The notes under the pieces: generated by a model
What the model was told of the DNA's origin: nothing
Database searches by the model: none
Seen by the model: only the letters and a program-made list of their open reading frames with translations
Assembly: GCA_963850765.1 (NCBI GenBank)
Contig: CAWKMN010000006.1
Location: 248,001-312,000 of the forward strand
From: CAWKMN01 sp963850765
GTDB taxonomy: Bacteria > Chloroflexota > Anaerolineae > Aggregatilineales > Aggregatilineaceae
Direction: 5' to 3'
DNA length: 64,000 nt
Made by a program: the position numbers and the translations under genes
Part shown: positions 1 to 8,321 of the stretch, piece by piece
How the letters are laid out: each line of letters opens with the position of its first letter
Numbering within the stretch: position 1 is the stretch's first letter

Positions 1-386
1 AGATTCTCGACGGCCACCTCCGGCATTTCCGCGGCGACCCGCCCGTTGGCGAAGCACGAGATCCAACCGGACAGGCCGATGTTTACTCTGGCGGCCGCGT
101 CGGCTGCTTCTCGAAACAGGTCACGGCCTGCCCAGTCGCGCGTGGAGACCGGGCGGATCCGGCAGCCCGCGTAGGCCGATTCATCCGCCGGGTAGAAGGT
201 CATGCCTGTCTCAAGCTGGTAGATCTGGCGCGGGTGCCGGGGCATGACCATACGGTAGCCCTTATAGATGATCGAACAGAGGATAAATTCGCTGTGCCCC
301 ATCTCGGCGGCTTCGGCCATCACACAATCCGCGCCCAGGCCCTCGATCACGGACGGGAACGCAATATCCCATGTCTTATAACTCAC
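1..386 (-). CDS. Unidentified protein, N-terminal part (runs off window)
   Basis: Only about 128 N-terminal residues are visible because the gene leaves the window at base 1. It starts at a GTG (386-384) preceded by a very strong GGAGGAGGT ribosome-binding site at about 8 bases. The protein begins VSYKTWDIAFPSV and has no signal peptide, so it should be cytoplasmic. The visible part loosely resembles the start of TIM-barrel glycosidase-like proteins of sugar clusters, but I cannot name a family. It is the last visible gene of a leftward run (LacI, ceramidase-like, DegT, this gene) and probably acts in the same amino-sugar or glycolipid pathway. That role is inferred from context only. Confidence 0.6.
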   Translation of the reverse strand, partial: MSYKTWDIAFPSVIEGLGADCVMAEAAEMGHSEFILCSIIYKGYRMVMPRHPRQIYQLETGMTFYPADESAYAGCRIRPVSTRDWAGRDLFREAADAAARVNIGLSGWISCFANGRVAAEMPEVAVEN

Positions 387-416
387 GCTGCACCTCCTCC
401 GGGTGAAGAACTCAGC

Positions 417-1709
417 TTAAAGAAGCTCGCGGGCGTAGGTCTGGACCTTACGAACAGCTTCAGCGATGTCGTGCATCGCAGGTTCGTCGGCCAGCAGCAT
501 GGTCTGCGAAATCCAGACGGCCTCGGTGGCGCAGGCGCGCTCACTCACCGGGCAGCGCTCCTCGAAATCCGCATAATCAAGCTGCCGGCTGTGTTCCCAG
601 CTATCCAGGGGCCACGCTCCGCCATAAAAATTCTTGTCGACAAAAAGCGGGTTTTTGTACAACGGCATGATATATCCGGCGAACGCGCTGGAAATACCTT
701 CGGCCTGCAGCGCGGCCACAAAGCGCTGCTTGCTGAGTCCGGCGAACGCCCGCGAATCGTAGCGAAACATATAGATGTGATGAGAGTGACTCGTGGTCGA
801 GGGCAGCGTGACCAGAGGCGTGATCCCCTCAATCGCGCTCAGCCGATCGTCCAGCAGCCGCGCGTTGGCCATCCGGCGGGCGTTCTGCTCCGGCAGCCGC
901 CGAAGCTGCCCCAGCAGCAGCGCGCCCTGGAATTCGGTGATACGCGCGTTGGAAGCCAGGACAAAATGCTGGTACCAGGGGTGCCCTTTCTTGCGCCCGG
1001 CCCACACCAGCATCTCACAGGCTTCGGCGTAGTCGGCCCGATTGGTCGTGATTACACCCCCTTCGCCGGCCGTCATATTCTTGGAAAGCTGGAAACTGAA
1101 CGATCCCATGTCGGCCAGCGAGCCGCATTTGTGCCCGTTGTAGGACGAGCCATGCGCATGAGCCGCATCCTCCAACACCTTCAGGTTATGCTGCTGCGCC
1201 AGGACGTTGATCGCGTCCATATCGCATGGCTGCCCCCCAAAGTGTACCGGGATGATGGCCGTGGTCCGTTCGGTAATGGCTTCTTCGACGCGCCGCGGAT
1301 CGAGATTGTAGGTATCGGGATCGATGTCGGCGAAAATGGGGATCGCGCCGACCATCAGCACGGCGGTGGCGGTGGCGACGTAGGTATACGGCGGGACGAT
1401 GACTTCATCGCCGGGGCGAATACCCATGGCGCGCAGTCCAATTTCCATCGTCACGGTGCCGTTGGCCGCGCAGATCCCAAACTTGCAGTCGTGAGCACGG
1501 GCAAACGCGCGCTGGAAGCGTGCAACCATACTCTTGGGATCAAGCTCATCCTCGGCCAGTTCCACACCCTGTCCATAAGAATGACGCCACCAGTTGCCTG
1601 AGCGCAGCACCTCCAGAAGCAGGCGTTCATCTTCCTGATCAAAGATCGGCCATTGGGGCCAGGGGGCGGTGCGTACCGGCGACCCCCCGTTAAGCGCCAA
1701 CTGACTCAT
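417..1709 (-). CDS. DegT/DnrJ/EryC1/StrS-family PLP-dependent aminotransferase
   Basis: This is a 430-residue fold-type I aminotransferase, normal length for the family that puts amino groups on keto-sugars or cyclitols. Visible marks are VPPYTYVATA near residue 106, the EDAAHAHG cofactor-binding segment at 180-187 and SFQLSKNMTAGEGG, where K210 is the expected Schiff-base lysine. The start at 1709 is chosen because the protein begins MSQLALNGGSP, like its relatives, and GTGAGGAC lies just upstream; a longer in-frame extension would overlap the upstream gene. It follows the ceramidase-like gene by 7 bases, so the two are surely co-transcribed. The substrate is unknown; an amino sugar or aminocyclitol is the natural guess beside nagA and nagB. 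Confidence 0.9.
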   Translation of the reverse strand: MSQLALNGGSPVRTAPWPQWPIFDQEDERLLLEVLRSGNWWRHSYGQGVELAEDELDPKSMVARFQRAFARAHDCKFGICAANGTVTMEIGLRAMGIRPGDEVIVPPYTYVATATAVLMVGAIPIFADIDPDTYNLDPRRVEEAITERTTAIIPVHFGGQPCDMDAINVLAQQHNLKVLEDAAHAHGSSYNGHKCGSLADMGSFSFQLSKNMTAGEGGVITTNRADYAEACEMLVWAGRKKGHPWYQHFVLASNARITEFQGALLLGQLRRLPEQNARRMANARLLDDRLSAIEGITPLVTLPSTTSHSHHIYMFRYDSRAFAGLSKQRFVAALQAEGISSAFAGYIMPLYKNPLFVDKNFYGGAWPLDSWEHSRQLDYADFEERCPVSERACATEAVWISQTMLLADEPAMHDIAEAVRKVQTYARELL

Positions 1710-1716
1710 GCTGTCC

Positions 1717-3132
1717 TCACTTCTGTATCTGTCCAATCAACTCGCGCATGGTTTTGACAATCCGCTCTTCTGAATCAGGCGTGAAGGGGGCCGGGTGCCG
1801 GTAGAACCGCCACGCATCGTCCACCTCATAGCCGCCTTTAGCCATGGACTCGCAATCCGGCACATAGCCAACAATCGGGGCCGCATAACTGACGGGAAGC
1901 AGGGCCATATCGCGGCTCATGGCGCGGATACGAAACCCGGTGATCGCGAACACTTCCGCCGATATACAGGCGAGCGCGATTGGTCCCACCCGCAGCACGG
2001 CGACGGTGGCGCGACAGGGTTTCACCGGCCCGCCGCCGTCAATCGCCGCCAGGACACGGCGCTCCGCATTCGCCAGCGCCTTCGAGGCAAAAGCGGCTTT
2101 ACTGGCATCCGGGCGCTCCCCCGGTTTGATGTTCATGATGTTCCCCAGCAGCCGGATGGTAGCCTGCACGTCGGACGAGTCCACATCCCCATGGGCAATA
2201 CGGTCAAAGTTCTCGATCGTCCGCTGCGTCGCCGCGCGTGGAGGCAGCGCCTGATAGGTCAGATAGAGATCTGTTGAGGCCATGCGAAGCGGCGTGCCAT
2301 CCAGGGGATAGAGCCGGACGGGTAGATCGTCCAGATGTCTCGTGAAAGGTCCCAGCCAGTCCTCCATGGCGGCCCGTTCAGCGGAAACGGCCCGCGGGCC
2401 GATGTCGCCGGTCGCGCCCTGCACATACAGGCAGGGGCCGTCGAGCAGGTCCGCCACGCGCCGGGCCAGCGCGCCGGGAATATCGCCCCCGATCTGCTGT
2501 GTGCAGACCGCTGCGCCGTGACAGGCAAAGTGCAGCACGGCGGCGATCGTTTTCCCGGCGGGATCACGGAACCGCAGCGCCGTCAGCGTGTCATCGACCG
2601 GGCCGCGCTCCAAGACGAAGCCGTCCGGCTCAAGGGCCATAGAGACCCGTCCATCCGCCAGCAGGGCGCGGCGATTGATCGTGTGGCCGGGGATACGGTA
2701 CGATGCCGCATGCAGCGAGGCGGGGCCGAGCGATTGCAGCGCCTGTTGGGCGGCCTGTACGGTGCGCGCACAAAGCAGCTGCCAATAGGCGGCGTCAGGC
2801 TCGCTCTCCCCCTCTAAGGGACTGGTAGGCGGGGCGCTGTGCGTATGAGTTGCGGTCAGGATGGCTTGCGCCCGTGAGAAATCCTCACCCAGAGCGGATT
2901 CCAGCGCCGCAAAAAGCTGTTGTTCGAGTGGTTCCGAAATCGCCAGGACTTCAAAGCTGACCAGCCAATGGAGCGGCCCAGCCTGACGGAGGGCCAGCAC
3001 GCGCACACTCAGAGGATCATCGACGCCGGTCGAAGGTTGATTCTCCCGGAAGATGAATCCACTCAACGGGATGCCGGGTTGGGGGGTAATATCGGCTTCG
3101 CCGTAGCCGACGGTCAGCGCCAGCACGCTCAT
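1717..3132 (-). CDS. Neutral/alkaline ceramidase-like hydrolase (N-terminal domain type)
   Basis: The 471-residue protein matches the catalytic domain of neutral/alkaline ceramidases, zinc amidohydrolases that cleave N-acyl bonds. It opens with VGYGEADITP, typical of this family. It carries ATHTHSAPPT near residue 100, the likely zinc-binding HxH, then HFACHGAAV, and QGATGDIGPR, equivalent to the family's nucleophile-side GDVSPN segment. No signal peptide is evident, unlike secreted ceramidases, so it may act on a small cytoplasmic N-acylated sugar or glycolipid; that is inference. The ATG at 3132 has AGGAG nine bases upstream, better than the in-frame GTG at 3150. It lies between the LacI gene (11-base gap) and DegT in one operon. 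Confidence 0.82.
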   Translation of the reverse strand: MSVLALTVGYGEADITPQPGIPLSGFIFRENQPSTGVDDPLSVRVLALRQAGPLHWLVSFEVLAISEPLEQQLFAALESALGEDFSRAQAILTATHTHSAPPTSPLEGESEPDAAYWQLLCARTVQAAQQALQSLGPASLHAASYRIPGHTINRRALLADGRVSMALEPDGFVLERGPVDDTLTALRFRDPAGKTIAAVLHFACHGAAVCTQQIGGDIPGALARRVADLLDGPCLYVQGATGDIGPRAVSAERAAMEDWLGPFTRHLDDLPVRLYPLDGTPLRMASTDLYLTYQALPPRAATQRTIENFDRIAHGDVDSSDVQATIRLLGNIMNIKPGERPDASKAAFASKALANAERRVLAAIDGGGPVKPCRATVAVLRVGPIALACISAEVFAITGFRIRAMSRDMALLPVSYAAPIVGYVPDCESMAKGGYEVDDAWRFYRHPAPFTPDSEERIVKTMRELIGQIQK

Positions 3133-3142
3133 GATAGCACTC

Positions 3143-4213
3143 CTAACCACGGCCGGGAACCGGGCCGGTCGATTGGCGAATGATCAGCTCAGGAGGGACG
3201 CGGATCAGGGTCTCTTCACGCTGAAGCTGCGGTTGGTTGATCATCTCCAGCATCATATTCAGCACGTACTCGCTCATCGTGTCGATAGGCTGGCGCATGG
3301 TGGTAAGCGACGGGCACAGGAACTTCCCGAGGTCGATGTCGTCAAACCCGACGATCGAGAAATCGTGTGGAACTCGCAGACCGGCGTCCGCCACGGCTTT
3401 TAGCGCGCCGATCGCCATAATATCGTCGGCGGCGAATACCGCGGTCGGCGGCTCTCTGAGTTCGAGCAGCACCTGCATGGCCCGATACCCGCCGTCGGCG
3501 TTGTTGGTCTGGGCCTGGATCCATTCGGGCCGTAAAGGTAGTTGGTGCTCGTCGACATAGCGCACGAACGCTTCTCGCCGCTCGCGCAGATCCCCAAGCC
3601 AGCCGCCATCAATGAAACCGAATTGGCGGTGCCCGTGGCTGTAAAGATGGTCCAGCAGCGCGTATGTTCCCGCGTAGTTATCCGTATTGACGGTGTAAAG
3701 CGAGGCAGGTGAAGGTCCACGGCACACGCCGACCACGGCATGTTTCCCCTGGAGCATTTTTTGGAGCGCCGCTTCGTCGTTTTTCAGGTCGCCCAACACG
3801 ATCACGCCATCGGTATGGCGTGTATCGAGCACGTTGGTCATGGTCAGGGCCTCTTCGGGGTCGCTTTGGGCGTGCCCCAGCACCAGATGGTAATTCATCT
3901 GACGCGCCTGTACGCTCAGTTCGGAGATGAACCGGGCGAAAAAGGGATCCGCAATCTCGCGCACGATCAGGCCCAGGAGATGAGATTTTTTGCCGCGCAG
4001 CGCGCGCGCAATCGGATCGGGGGTGTATCCCAGTTCGGCGGCGGCCTCAAGCACCCGCTGGCGGGTCTCCGCGCTGATCATATCGCTGGAGTTGTGGTTG
4101 AGGACACGTGAAATCGTGCTCGGTGATACGCCCACGCGGGCCGCCACGTCACGGGCAGTGACACGGCCCGTGGCACGCTGCAACTCGCGCCGACTGGTTT
4201 TCCTGGAGGACAT
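3143..4213 (-). CDS. LacI-family transcriptional regulator (amino-sugar locus)
   Basis: A 356-residue repressor. A basic N-terminal tail precedes a LacI helix-turn-helix (TARDVAARVGVSPSTISRVLN, residues about 18-38), then the hinge and a periplasmic-binding-like effector domain ending in PPELIIRQS. Start 4213 is set by AGGTGA eight bases upstream and by the position of the helix-turn-helix; the frame stays open further upstream but that part looks unlike LacI. It is the first gene of the leftward operon with the ceramidase-like and DegT genes, and it is divergent from nagA. A CG-centred palindrome in its own promoter spacer (4249-4260) is the likely operator, so it should repress itself and perhaps nagAB. 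Confidence 0.93.
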   Translation of the reverse strand: MSSRKTSRRELQRATGRVTARDVAARVGVSPSTISRVLNHNSSDMISAETRQRVLEAAAELGYTPDPIARALRGKKSHLLGLIVREIADPFFARFISELSVQARQMNYHLVLGHAQSDPEEALTMTNVLDTRHTDGVIVLGDLKNDEAALQKMLQGKHAVVGVCRGPSPASLYTVNTDNYAGTYALLDHLYSHGHRQFGFIDGGWLGDLRERREAFVRYVDEHQLPLRPEWIQAQTNNADGGYRAMQVLLELREPPTAVFAADDIMAIGALKAVADAGLRVPHDFSIVGFDDIDLGKFLCPSLTTMRQPIDTMSEYVLNMMLEMINQPQLQREETLIRVPPELIIRQSTGPVPGRG

Positions 4214-4237
4214 TGCAGATTCACCTGTAAAGTGGTT

Positions 4238-4266
4238 TAATAATCTATGCAATCGTTTGCTGTCAA
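4238..4266 (-). promoter_or_regulatory. Promoter of the LacI operon with operator inside the spacer
   Basis: On the minus strand a consensus -35 TTGACA (4266-4261) is followed after 17 bases by TTATTA (4243-4238), or after 18 by TATTAA. The spacer holds GCAAACGATTGC (4260-4249), a CG-centred palindrome of the LacI type. A repressor bound there would block RNA polymerase. The site also lies about 80 bases upstream of the nagA start. Confidence 0.72.
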
Positions 4267-4342
4267 TCGCATGATAGCACACGTTTGAGTGCGCCGTCAA
4301 GCAGGTTGTCATTTGCGCATCAACTTTGTGAGGGGTGGCGTT

Positions 4343-5554
4343 GTGGGCGAGTCGTTCGCGGAGCCGTTTGCGCTCACCGGCGGCCGGATCGTTCTGCCGG
4401 ATCGCGTTGAGACCAGCCGGGCGATCGTGGTAGGTCATGGGCGGATCACGGCCATCATCGACGTGGACGCGGTGGATCCGCACCTGCCGGTTCTCAACGT
4501 GGAAGGCCGCCTGATCACGCCCGGACTGATCGACATTCACACGCACGGGGCACTCGGCCATACATTTAACGATGCGAGCGCTGAAGCGTACAGCACCATC
4601 GTTCAGGAGCAGGCGCGGCACGGCGTGACCAGTCTGTTGGCGACAATCGCGACGGCTCCTCTGCCCCAGTTACGGGCGTGCCTGTCCTTTGCCCGACAAT
4701 GGGTCGCCACCACAAACGAAGGTGCGGAGCTGCTGGGCGTTCATCTGGAAGGCCCCTACTTCAGCCACGCTCAAAAAGGCGCTCAGGACCCGGCCGGTCT
4801 CCGGGTGCCAGATGACGGAAGCCCGGATCAACTGCTTGAATTTTCGGACATCATCCGGGTGATGGCGCTGGCCCCCGAACTGCCGGGGGCGCTGCCGCTG
4901 GTGGAACGGCTGGTCTCACTGGGGATCGTGCCGGCAGCGGGTCACAGTTCGGCCCGCGAAGCGGATATGGTGGCGGCCATTAACGCCGGGCTGCGCCATA
5001 TCATTCATATCTGGAGCGGCCAATCCTCGACGGTGCGCGAGGGTCCGTGGCGAATCCCTGGCTTGCTCGAAGTCTCGTTGGTGGATGATAGTCTCTCGGT
5101 CGAGATGATTGCCGATAACCGTCACCTTCCGGCAACGCTGATGAAGCTGGCCTACAAGTGTATCGGTCCCGATCGGCTGAGTGTGGTCAGCGATGCGACC
5201 AGCGGCACAGGGCTTGAGGACGGTGCCCATTTTCGGATGGGCGGCATGGAGTATGTGGTCCGGGACGGCGTCGGCATGATGCTGGACTATACGGCATTCG
5301 GAGGAAGCACCACCTTTGTCAACCAGATGCTGCCGATTCTGATTGACGTCGTCGGGGTGCCACTGGTAGAAGCCATCCGAATGGCAAGTCTCACGCCCGC
5401 GCGAGCGATCGGCGTGGCTGATCGGAAGGGCAGCCTGACCCCCGGCAAGGACGCGGACATCGCCATTTTTGACGACAACTTTGCCCCGTGGCGTGTATTG
5501 GTGGGTGGGCGGTGGAGCCGCCCCTCGGAATATAAAACAGGAGCGCTGACATGA
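4343..5554 (+). CDS. nagA: N-acetylglucosamine-6-phosphate deacetylase
   Basis: NagA removes the acetyl group from N-acetylglucosamine-6-phosphate in the cytoplasm. The 403-residue protein shows metal and substrate motifs in the right order: DIHTHG (H66, H68), HLEGPYF (E137), AAGHSSA (H201) and SDATSGTG, where D284 is the expected catalytic aspartate. The start is taken as GTG 4343, with GAGGGG seven bases upstream; in-frame GTGs at 4328 and 4289 are possible but have poorer sites. Its stop overlaps the nagB start as ATGA, so the two enzymes are translationally coupled. The divergent LacI operon shares its upstream region. Confidence 0.93.
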   Translation: MGESFAEPFALTGGRIVLPDRVETSRAIVVGHGRITAIIDVDAVDPHLPVLNVEGRLITPGLIDIHTHGALGHTFNDASAEAYSTIVQEQARHGVTSLLATIATAPLPQLRACLSFARQWVATTNEGAELLGVHLEGPYFSHAQKGAQDPAGLRVPDDGSPDQLLEFSDIIRVMALAPELPGALPLVERLVSLGIVPAAGHSSAREADMVAAINAGLRHIIHIWSGQSSTVREGPWRIPGLLEVSLVDDSLSVEMIADNRHLPATLMKLAYKCIGPDRLSVVSDATSGTGLEDGAHFRMGGMEYVVRDGVGMMLDYTAFGGSTTFVNQMLPILIDVVGVPLVEAIRMASLTPARAIGVADRKGSLTPGKDADIAIFDDNFAPWRVLVGGRWSRPSEYKTGALT

Positions 5555-6336
5555 TCGACCCCCTGCGGATCGTGCAGTATGATCGGTTGCCCGCCCGCGT
5601 ATATCGCACCAATGAGGAGATGGGCCAGGCGGCCAGCCTGGATGCGCGCGACATCATCACGCACGCCCAGGCTGAGAGAGGCGAGGCCAACATCATCCTG
5701 GCAACGGGCAACTCTCAGCTCACATTTCTGCACGCGCTGCGCCGGCTTGAGGGTATCGATTGGTCACGGGTCACGGTGTTTCACATGGATGAGTATGTCG
5801 GGATCTCGCCCGAACACCCGGCCAGTTTTCCCCGTTTTTTGCGTGAACATTTGCTTGACATCGTATCCCCCGGAACCTTTTTCCCGATCCCCAGCCAGCC
5901 GGCGGATCGGGCCCAAGCCTGTGCCGATTATGCGCGGCTGCTCGACTTGCACCCGGCGGATCTTGTCGCATTGGGTTGGGGCGAAAACGGCCACCTGGCG
6001 TTTAACGATCCCCCCTTCGCGGATTTTGACGATCCGCAGCGCGTCAAAGTGGTGGAGTTAGCCGAAGCCAGCCGCCGGCAGCAGGTGGGCGAAGGCCACT
6101 TCGCATCCCTGGACGACGTTCCCACCCATGCGATCACCCTGACGATACCCGCCCTGCTGGCAGCGAAGCGCATCCTGTGTATCGTGCCGGAAGCGCGTAA
6201 AGCGGCGGCAGTCCGTCAATGCCTGTTGGAACCGGTGAGCGAGAGTCGTCCAGGATCGATTCTGCGCACCGTCGACCATGCTTGCCTGTATCTGGATCAG
6301 GCGTCGGCCGCTGCGCTGCAGCTTTCGTATCCCTGA
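5551..6336 (+). CDS. nagB: Glucosamine-6-phosphate deaminase (NagB family)
   Basis: This 261-residue isomerase/deaminase converts glucosamine-6-phosphate to fructose-6-phosphate and ammonia, finishing the NagA pathway. The family signature HMDEYVG is at 78-84 (D80, E81), and GWGENGHLAFNDP at 142-154 matches GVGxDGHIAFNEP. Two positions usually treated as catalytic differ: the aspartate before GH is N146 and the glutamate in NEP is D153, while H148 is kept. That may mean a different amino-sugar phosphate or simply a divergent branch. It overlaps nagA by four bases (ATGA). Confidence 0.88.
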   Translation: MIDPLRIVQYDRLPARVYRTNEEMGQAASLDARDIITHAQAERGEANIILATGNSQLTFLHALRRLEGIDWSRVTVFHMDEYVGISPEHPASFPRFLREHLLDIVSPGTFFPIPSQPADRAQACADYARLLDLHPADLVALGWGENGHLAFNDPPFADFDDPQRVKVVELAEASRRQQVGEGHFASLDDVPTHAITLTIPALLAAKRILCIVPEARKAAAVRQCLLEPVSESRPGSILRTVDHACLYLDQASAAALQLSYP

Positions 6337-6636
6337 AAGGGACGACAGGACAGCCGCGCACTCAGCATCTCGCGCCGTGAAACAAGCCGTGCTCCCAGAT
6401 GCCCCTCTGTTTGAGGCTCCGGTTCGTCTGAGGAATGCCAAAACGTCCGCGTATATCCCCCGGTTCGCCCCCTGCATTATGCGGGTTGGGAGAAAGTAGA
6501 CGGATAGCGCCAGGATTTGATGGGTTATAGTCCGCCTCGTAGTCGTGCATCAAGCCATTTGGCGTATCGTTCATCCCGGTTGTTGGTGCCATAATAGAGA
6601 GAACGGCAACTATACTCTGAACGAACAAGGAAACCG
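6337..6636 (+). promoter_or_regulatory. Intergenic region with activator box upstream of the response regulator
   Basis: No gene is visible in these 300 bases. The notable element is GCCATTTGGCGTAT at 6554-6567, followed after 22 bases by the -10-like hexamer CATAAT (6590-6595). No good -35 is present, as expected of an activator-dependent promoter. The same 14-mer lies on the minus strand at 12970-12957, also 22 bases from a -10. A short CCCT-GAAA-GGG hairpin just after nagB is a weak terminator candidate. Confidence 0.6.
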
Positions 6637-7287
6637 ATGAAACCGATGATCCGGGTAGTGTTGGCGGACGATCATGGCGTTGTGCGGCGAGGTATTCGTG
6701 AATTTCTGGAAGAAGAGGGCGATATTCAGGTGGTGGCCGAAGCGGAAAACGGGCTTCAGGCCGTCGATCTCACGAAGACCTCTCAGCCGGATGTCGTGGT
6801 GCTCGACATCCAGATGCCCGGCTGCAATGGCATCGAGGCGGCTCAGAAAATACGCCTGATCCACGGACAGGGCATTGGGATCCTGATACTCACCGCTTAC
6901 GACGACGATCCCTACGTGCTGGCCGCATTGGAAGCGGGAGCCAACGGCTATGTGATGAAATCAGCCGATGCGGATGACATCGTTCAGGCCGTGCGCGATG
7001 TGAACGAGGGCAAGCGCGTGCTGGATCCATCCATCGCGCCCCTGCTGGATGGTATCCTCGCGGAAGCCGGGCCGACCGACCTGACCGAACGCGAATTAGG
7101 CGTGCTGGCCTGGACCGCGCGCGGCCTGACCAACAAAGCCATTGCCTACCAGCTCAAGATCAGCCCGCGAACCGTGCAGGGCCATCTGGCGAGCATTTAC
7201 ACCAAGCTGGGGGTGGGAACCCGCACCGAAGCCGTGACGAAGGCGGTCCAGATGGGCCTGATCTCCATCCGCAGCCATGAAGGGTAG
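6637..7287 (+). CDS. NarL/LuxR-type response regulator
   Basis: A 216-residue response regulator. The receiver domain (1-120) has the acidic pair D11-D12, phospho-acceptor D57 in VVLDIQMPG, a conserved threonine in ILTAY and lysine in VMKSAD. The C-terminal LuxR-type helix-turn-helix (about 148-212) contains TERELGVLAW and SPRTVQGHLASIYTKLG. The likely partner is the HisKA_3 kinase at 13.0 kb; the two genes bracket the redox operon. The palindrome-like box upstream of this gene is repeated at the redox operon promoter, suggesting it activates both itself and that operon. Pairing and target are inference; the domain calls are clear. Confidence 0.94.
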   Translation: MKPMIRVVLADDHGVVRRGIREFLEEEGDIQVVAEAENGLQAVDLTKTSQPDVVVLDIQMPGCNGIEAAQKIRLIHGQGIGILILTAYDDDPYVLAALEAGANGYVMKSADADDIVQAVRDVNEGKRVLDPSIAPLLDGILAEAGPTDLTERELGVLAWTARGLTNKAIAYQLKISPRTVQGHLASIYTKLGVGTRTEAVTKAVQMGLISIRSHEG

Positions 7288-7296
7288 AACGTCACA

Positions 7297-7756
7297 TCAG
7301 GGGGCGCCCTCGGATGCGCTTTCTGTGGAGAGCGACCGCAAATAATCGACCAGCGCCCAGGTTTCCTCCGGCGTAAACACCGTGCCGAAGTTGGGCATAT
7401 CGGTCCCCATGCCGCCGCGCCGGATCTTGGCATAGAGCACATCGTCCCGCCGCGTGAACATATAGCCCGGATCGGCAAAGCACAATCGGATTGTTGGCGG
7501 TTGACGATGCGGCGGGCCCATCACCCGCGCCGGATTCCCCGTGACAGGCCGCGCAGTTCTTGTTGTACAAATTCCGCGCCGCTGCGAACGCCTTCTGCGA
7601 TAAGCCGCCCCTCCACAGATACGCCACCACATCGACCAGATCGGCACGCGCGCTCTCAGGATTCGAGACGATCAGCCGGTCGAGCGCCTGAGCCGGGCTG
7701 TGCGAGCGCCGCCAGTCCTCATCCTGCACATCGTCGGGAACGGTCACACTCGTCAT
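7297..7756 (-). CDS. Cytochrome c domain protein, frameshifted
   Basis: The minus strand encodes a single-haem cytochrome c. The haem motif CAACH is in NLYNKNCAACHGESGAGDG, and the distal methionine region is MGTDMPNFGTVF, followed by the usual C-terminal helix TPEETWALVDYL. The two halves are in different frames, joined near 7478-7482 by one surplus base (reading I-V-F-A-D-P when corrected). There is no signal peptide. The preceding cupredoxin stops at TGATG, overlapping this ATG; one more indel in that GC-rich junction would fuse them into a CuA-cytochrome c protein, which I think more likely than two separate genes. It is last in the redox operon and would pass electrons to an external acceptor. 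Confidence 0.7.
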
Positions 7757-8319
7757 CAGCGCCGCGCCGCGCGCCGCCGAGGGGGCTGATCCAGCGCGAT
7801 CGACGGCAGCGGGTGATCGTCCTCCCCCATGTGAACATTGTCGTCAATATCCACGCCTTCCGCGATCAACGCGTCGATCACCGGGTCATGCTGCGGAGCG
7901 GGCAGCACCCCCGGATTGGCCGGATCGTCCACCTGCACGACGCCGCGCATCCGCCAGTGATCGGGGCTGCACCAGGTATTGCAGTAGAACGTGTACGTGC
8001 CCGCGTGGTCAAACGTCAGGGTGACTTCTTTCACCTTGCCGGGATCAACGTGGCCCAGATCGATGCCCAGCCCTGGCCCGATGGCGATGCCGTGCGTCAC
8101 GTCCACCGAGGAAAAACGCAGCGTGACGGTTTCGCCAGCGTCCACCCGGATCGCGTCCGGCTGGAAGCCGCCCGCTTCGGGGACCGCGGCACGAATATCG
8201 ATCACGCGCGTGGGCGCGATCAGCGGGCGCAGCCCATACTGGTAGCCCAGCGCAGCCGCCGGCAGACCGATCAGGATCAGGAGCAGTACCGCGAAAGCCA
8301 GTTTTTCCCGTCGCTGCAT
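7756..8319 (-). CDS. CuA-type cupredoxin, membrane-anchored (redox operon)
   Basis: The 187-residue protein starts MQRREK with one N-terminal transmembrane helix (about 6-25), then an extracytoplasmic cupredoxin fold. It keeps a full CuA ligand set: a histidine in DVTHGIAIG and the C-x3-C-x3-H-x2-M pattern in YCNTWCSPDHWRMRG. CuA centres occur in cytochrome oxidase subunit II and N2O reductase; neither partner enzyme is visible here. The start at 8319 follows the probable TAA of the 4Fe-4S gene (8324-8322) by two bases. The C-terminal tail is arginine-rich and may be an artefact of a frame slip into the adjoining cytochrome c. Confidence 0.75.
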   Translation of the reverse strand: MQRREKLAFAVLLLILIGLPAAALGYQYGLRPLIAPTRVIDIRAAVPEAGGFQPDAIRVDAGETVTLRFSSVDVTHGIAIGPGLGIDLGHVDPGKVKEVTLTFDHAGTYTFYCNTWCSPDHWRMRGVVQVDDPANPGVLPAPQHDPVIDALIAEGVDIDDNVHMGEDDHPLPSIALDQPPRRRAARR

Positions 8320-8321
8320 GA

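Noticed and set aside
234..1601. A 455-residue rightward open frame opposite the DegT gene
   Set aside because: The opposite strand encodes a clear aminotransferase with PLP lysine; this frame shows no domain and crosses two genes.
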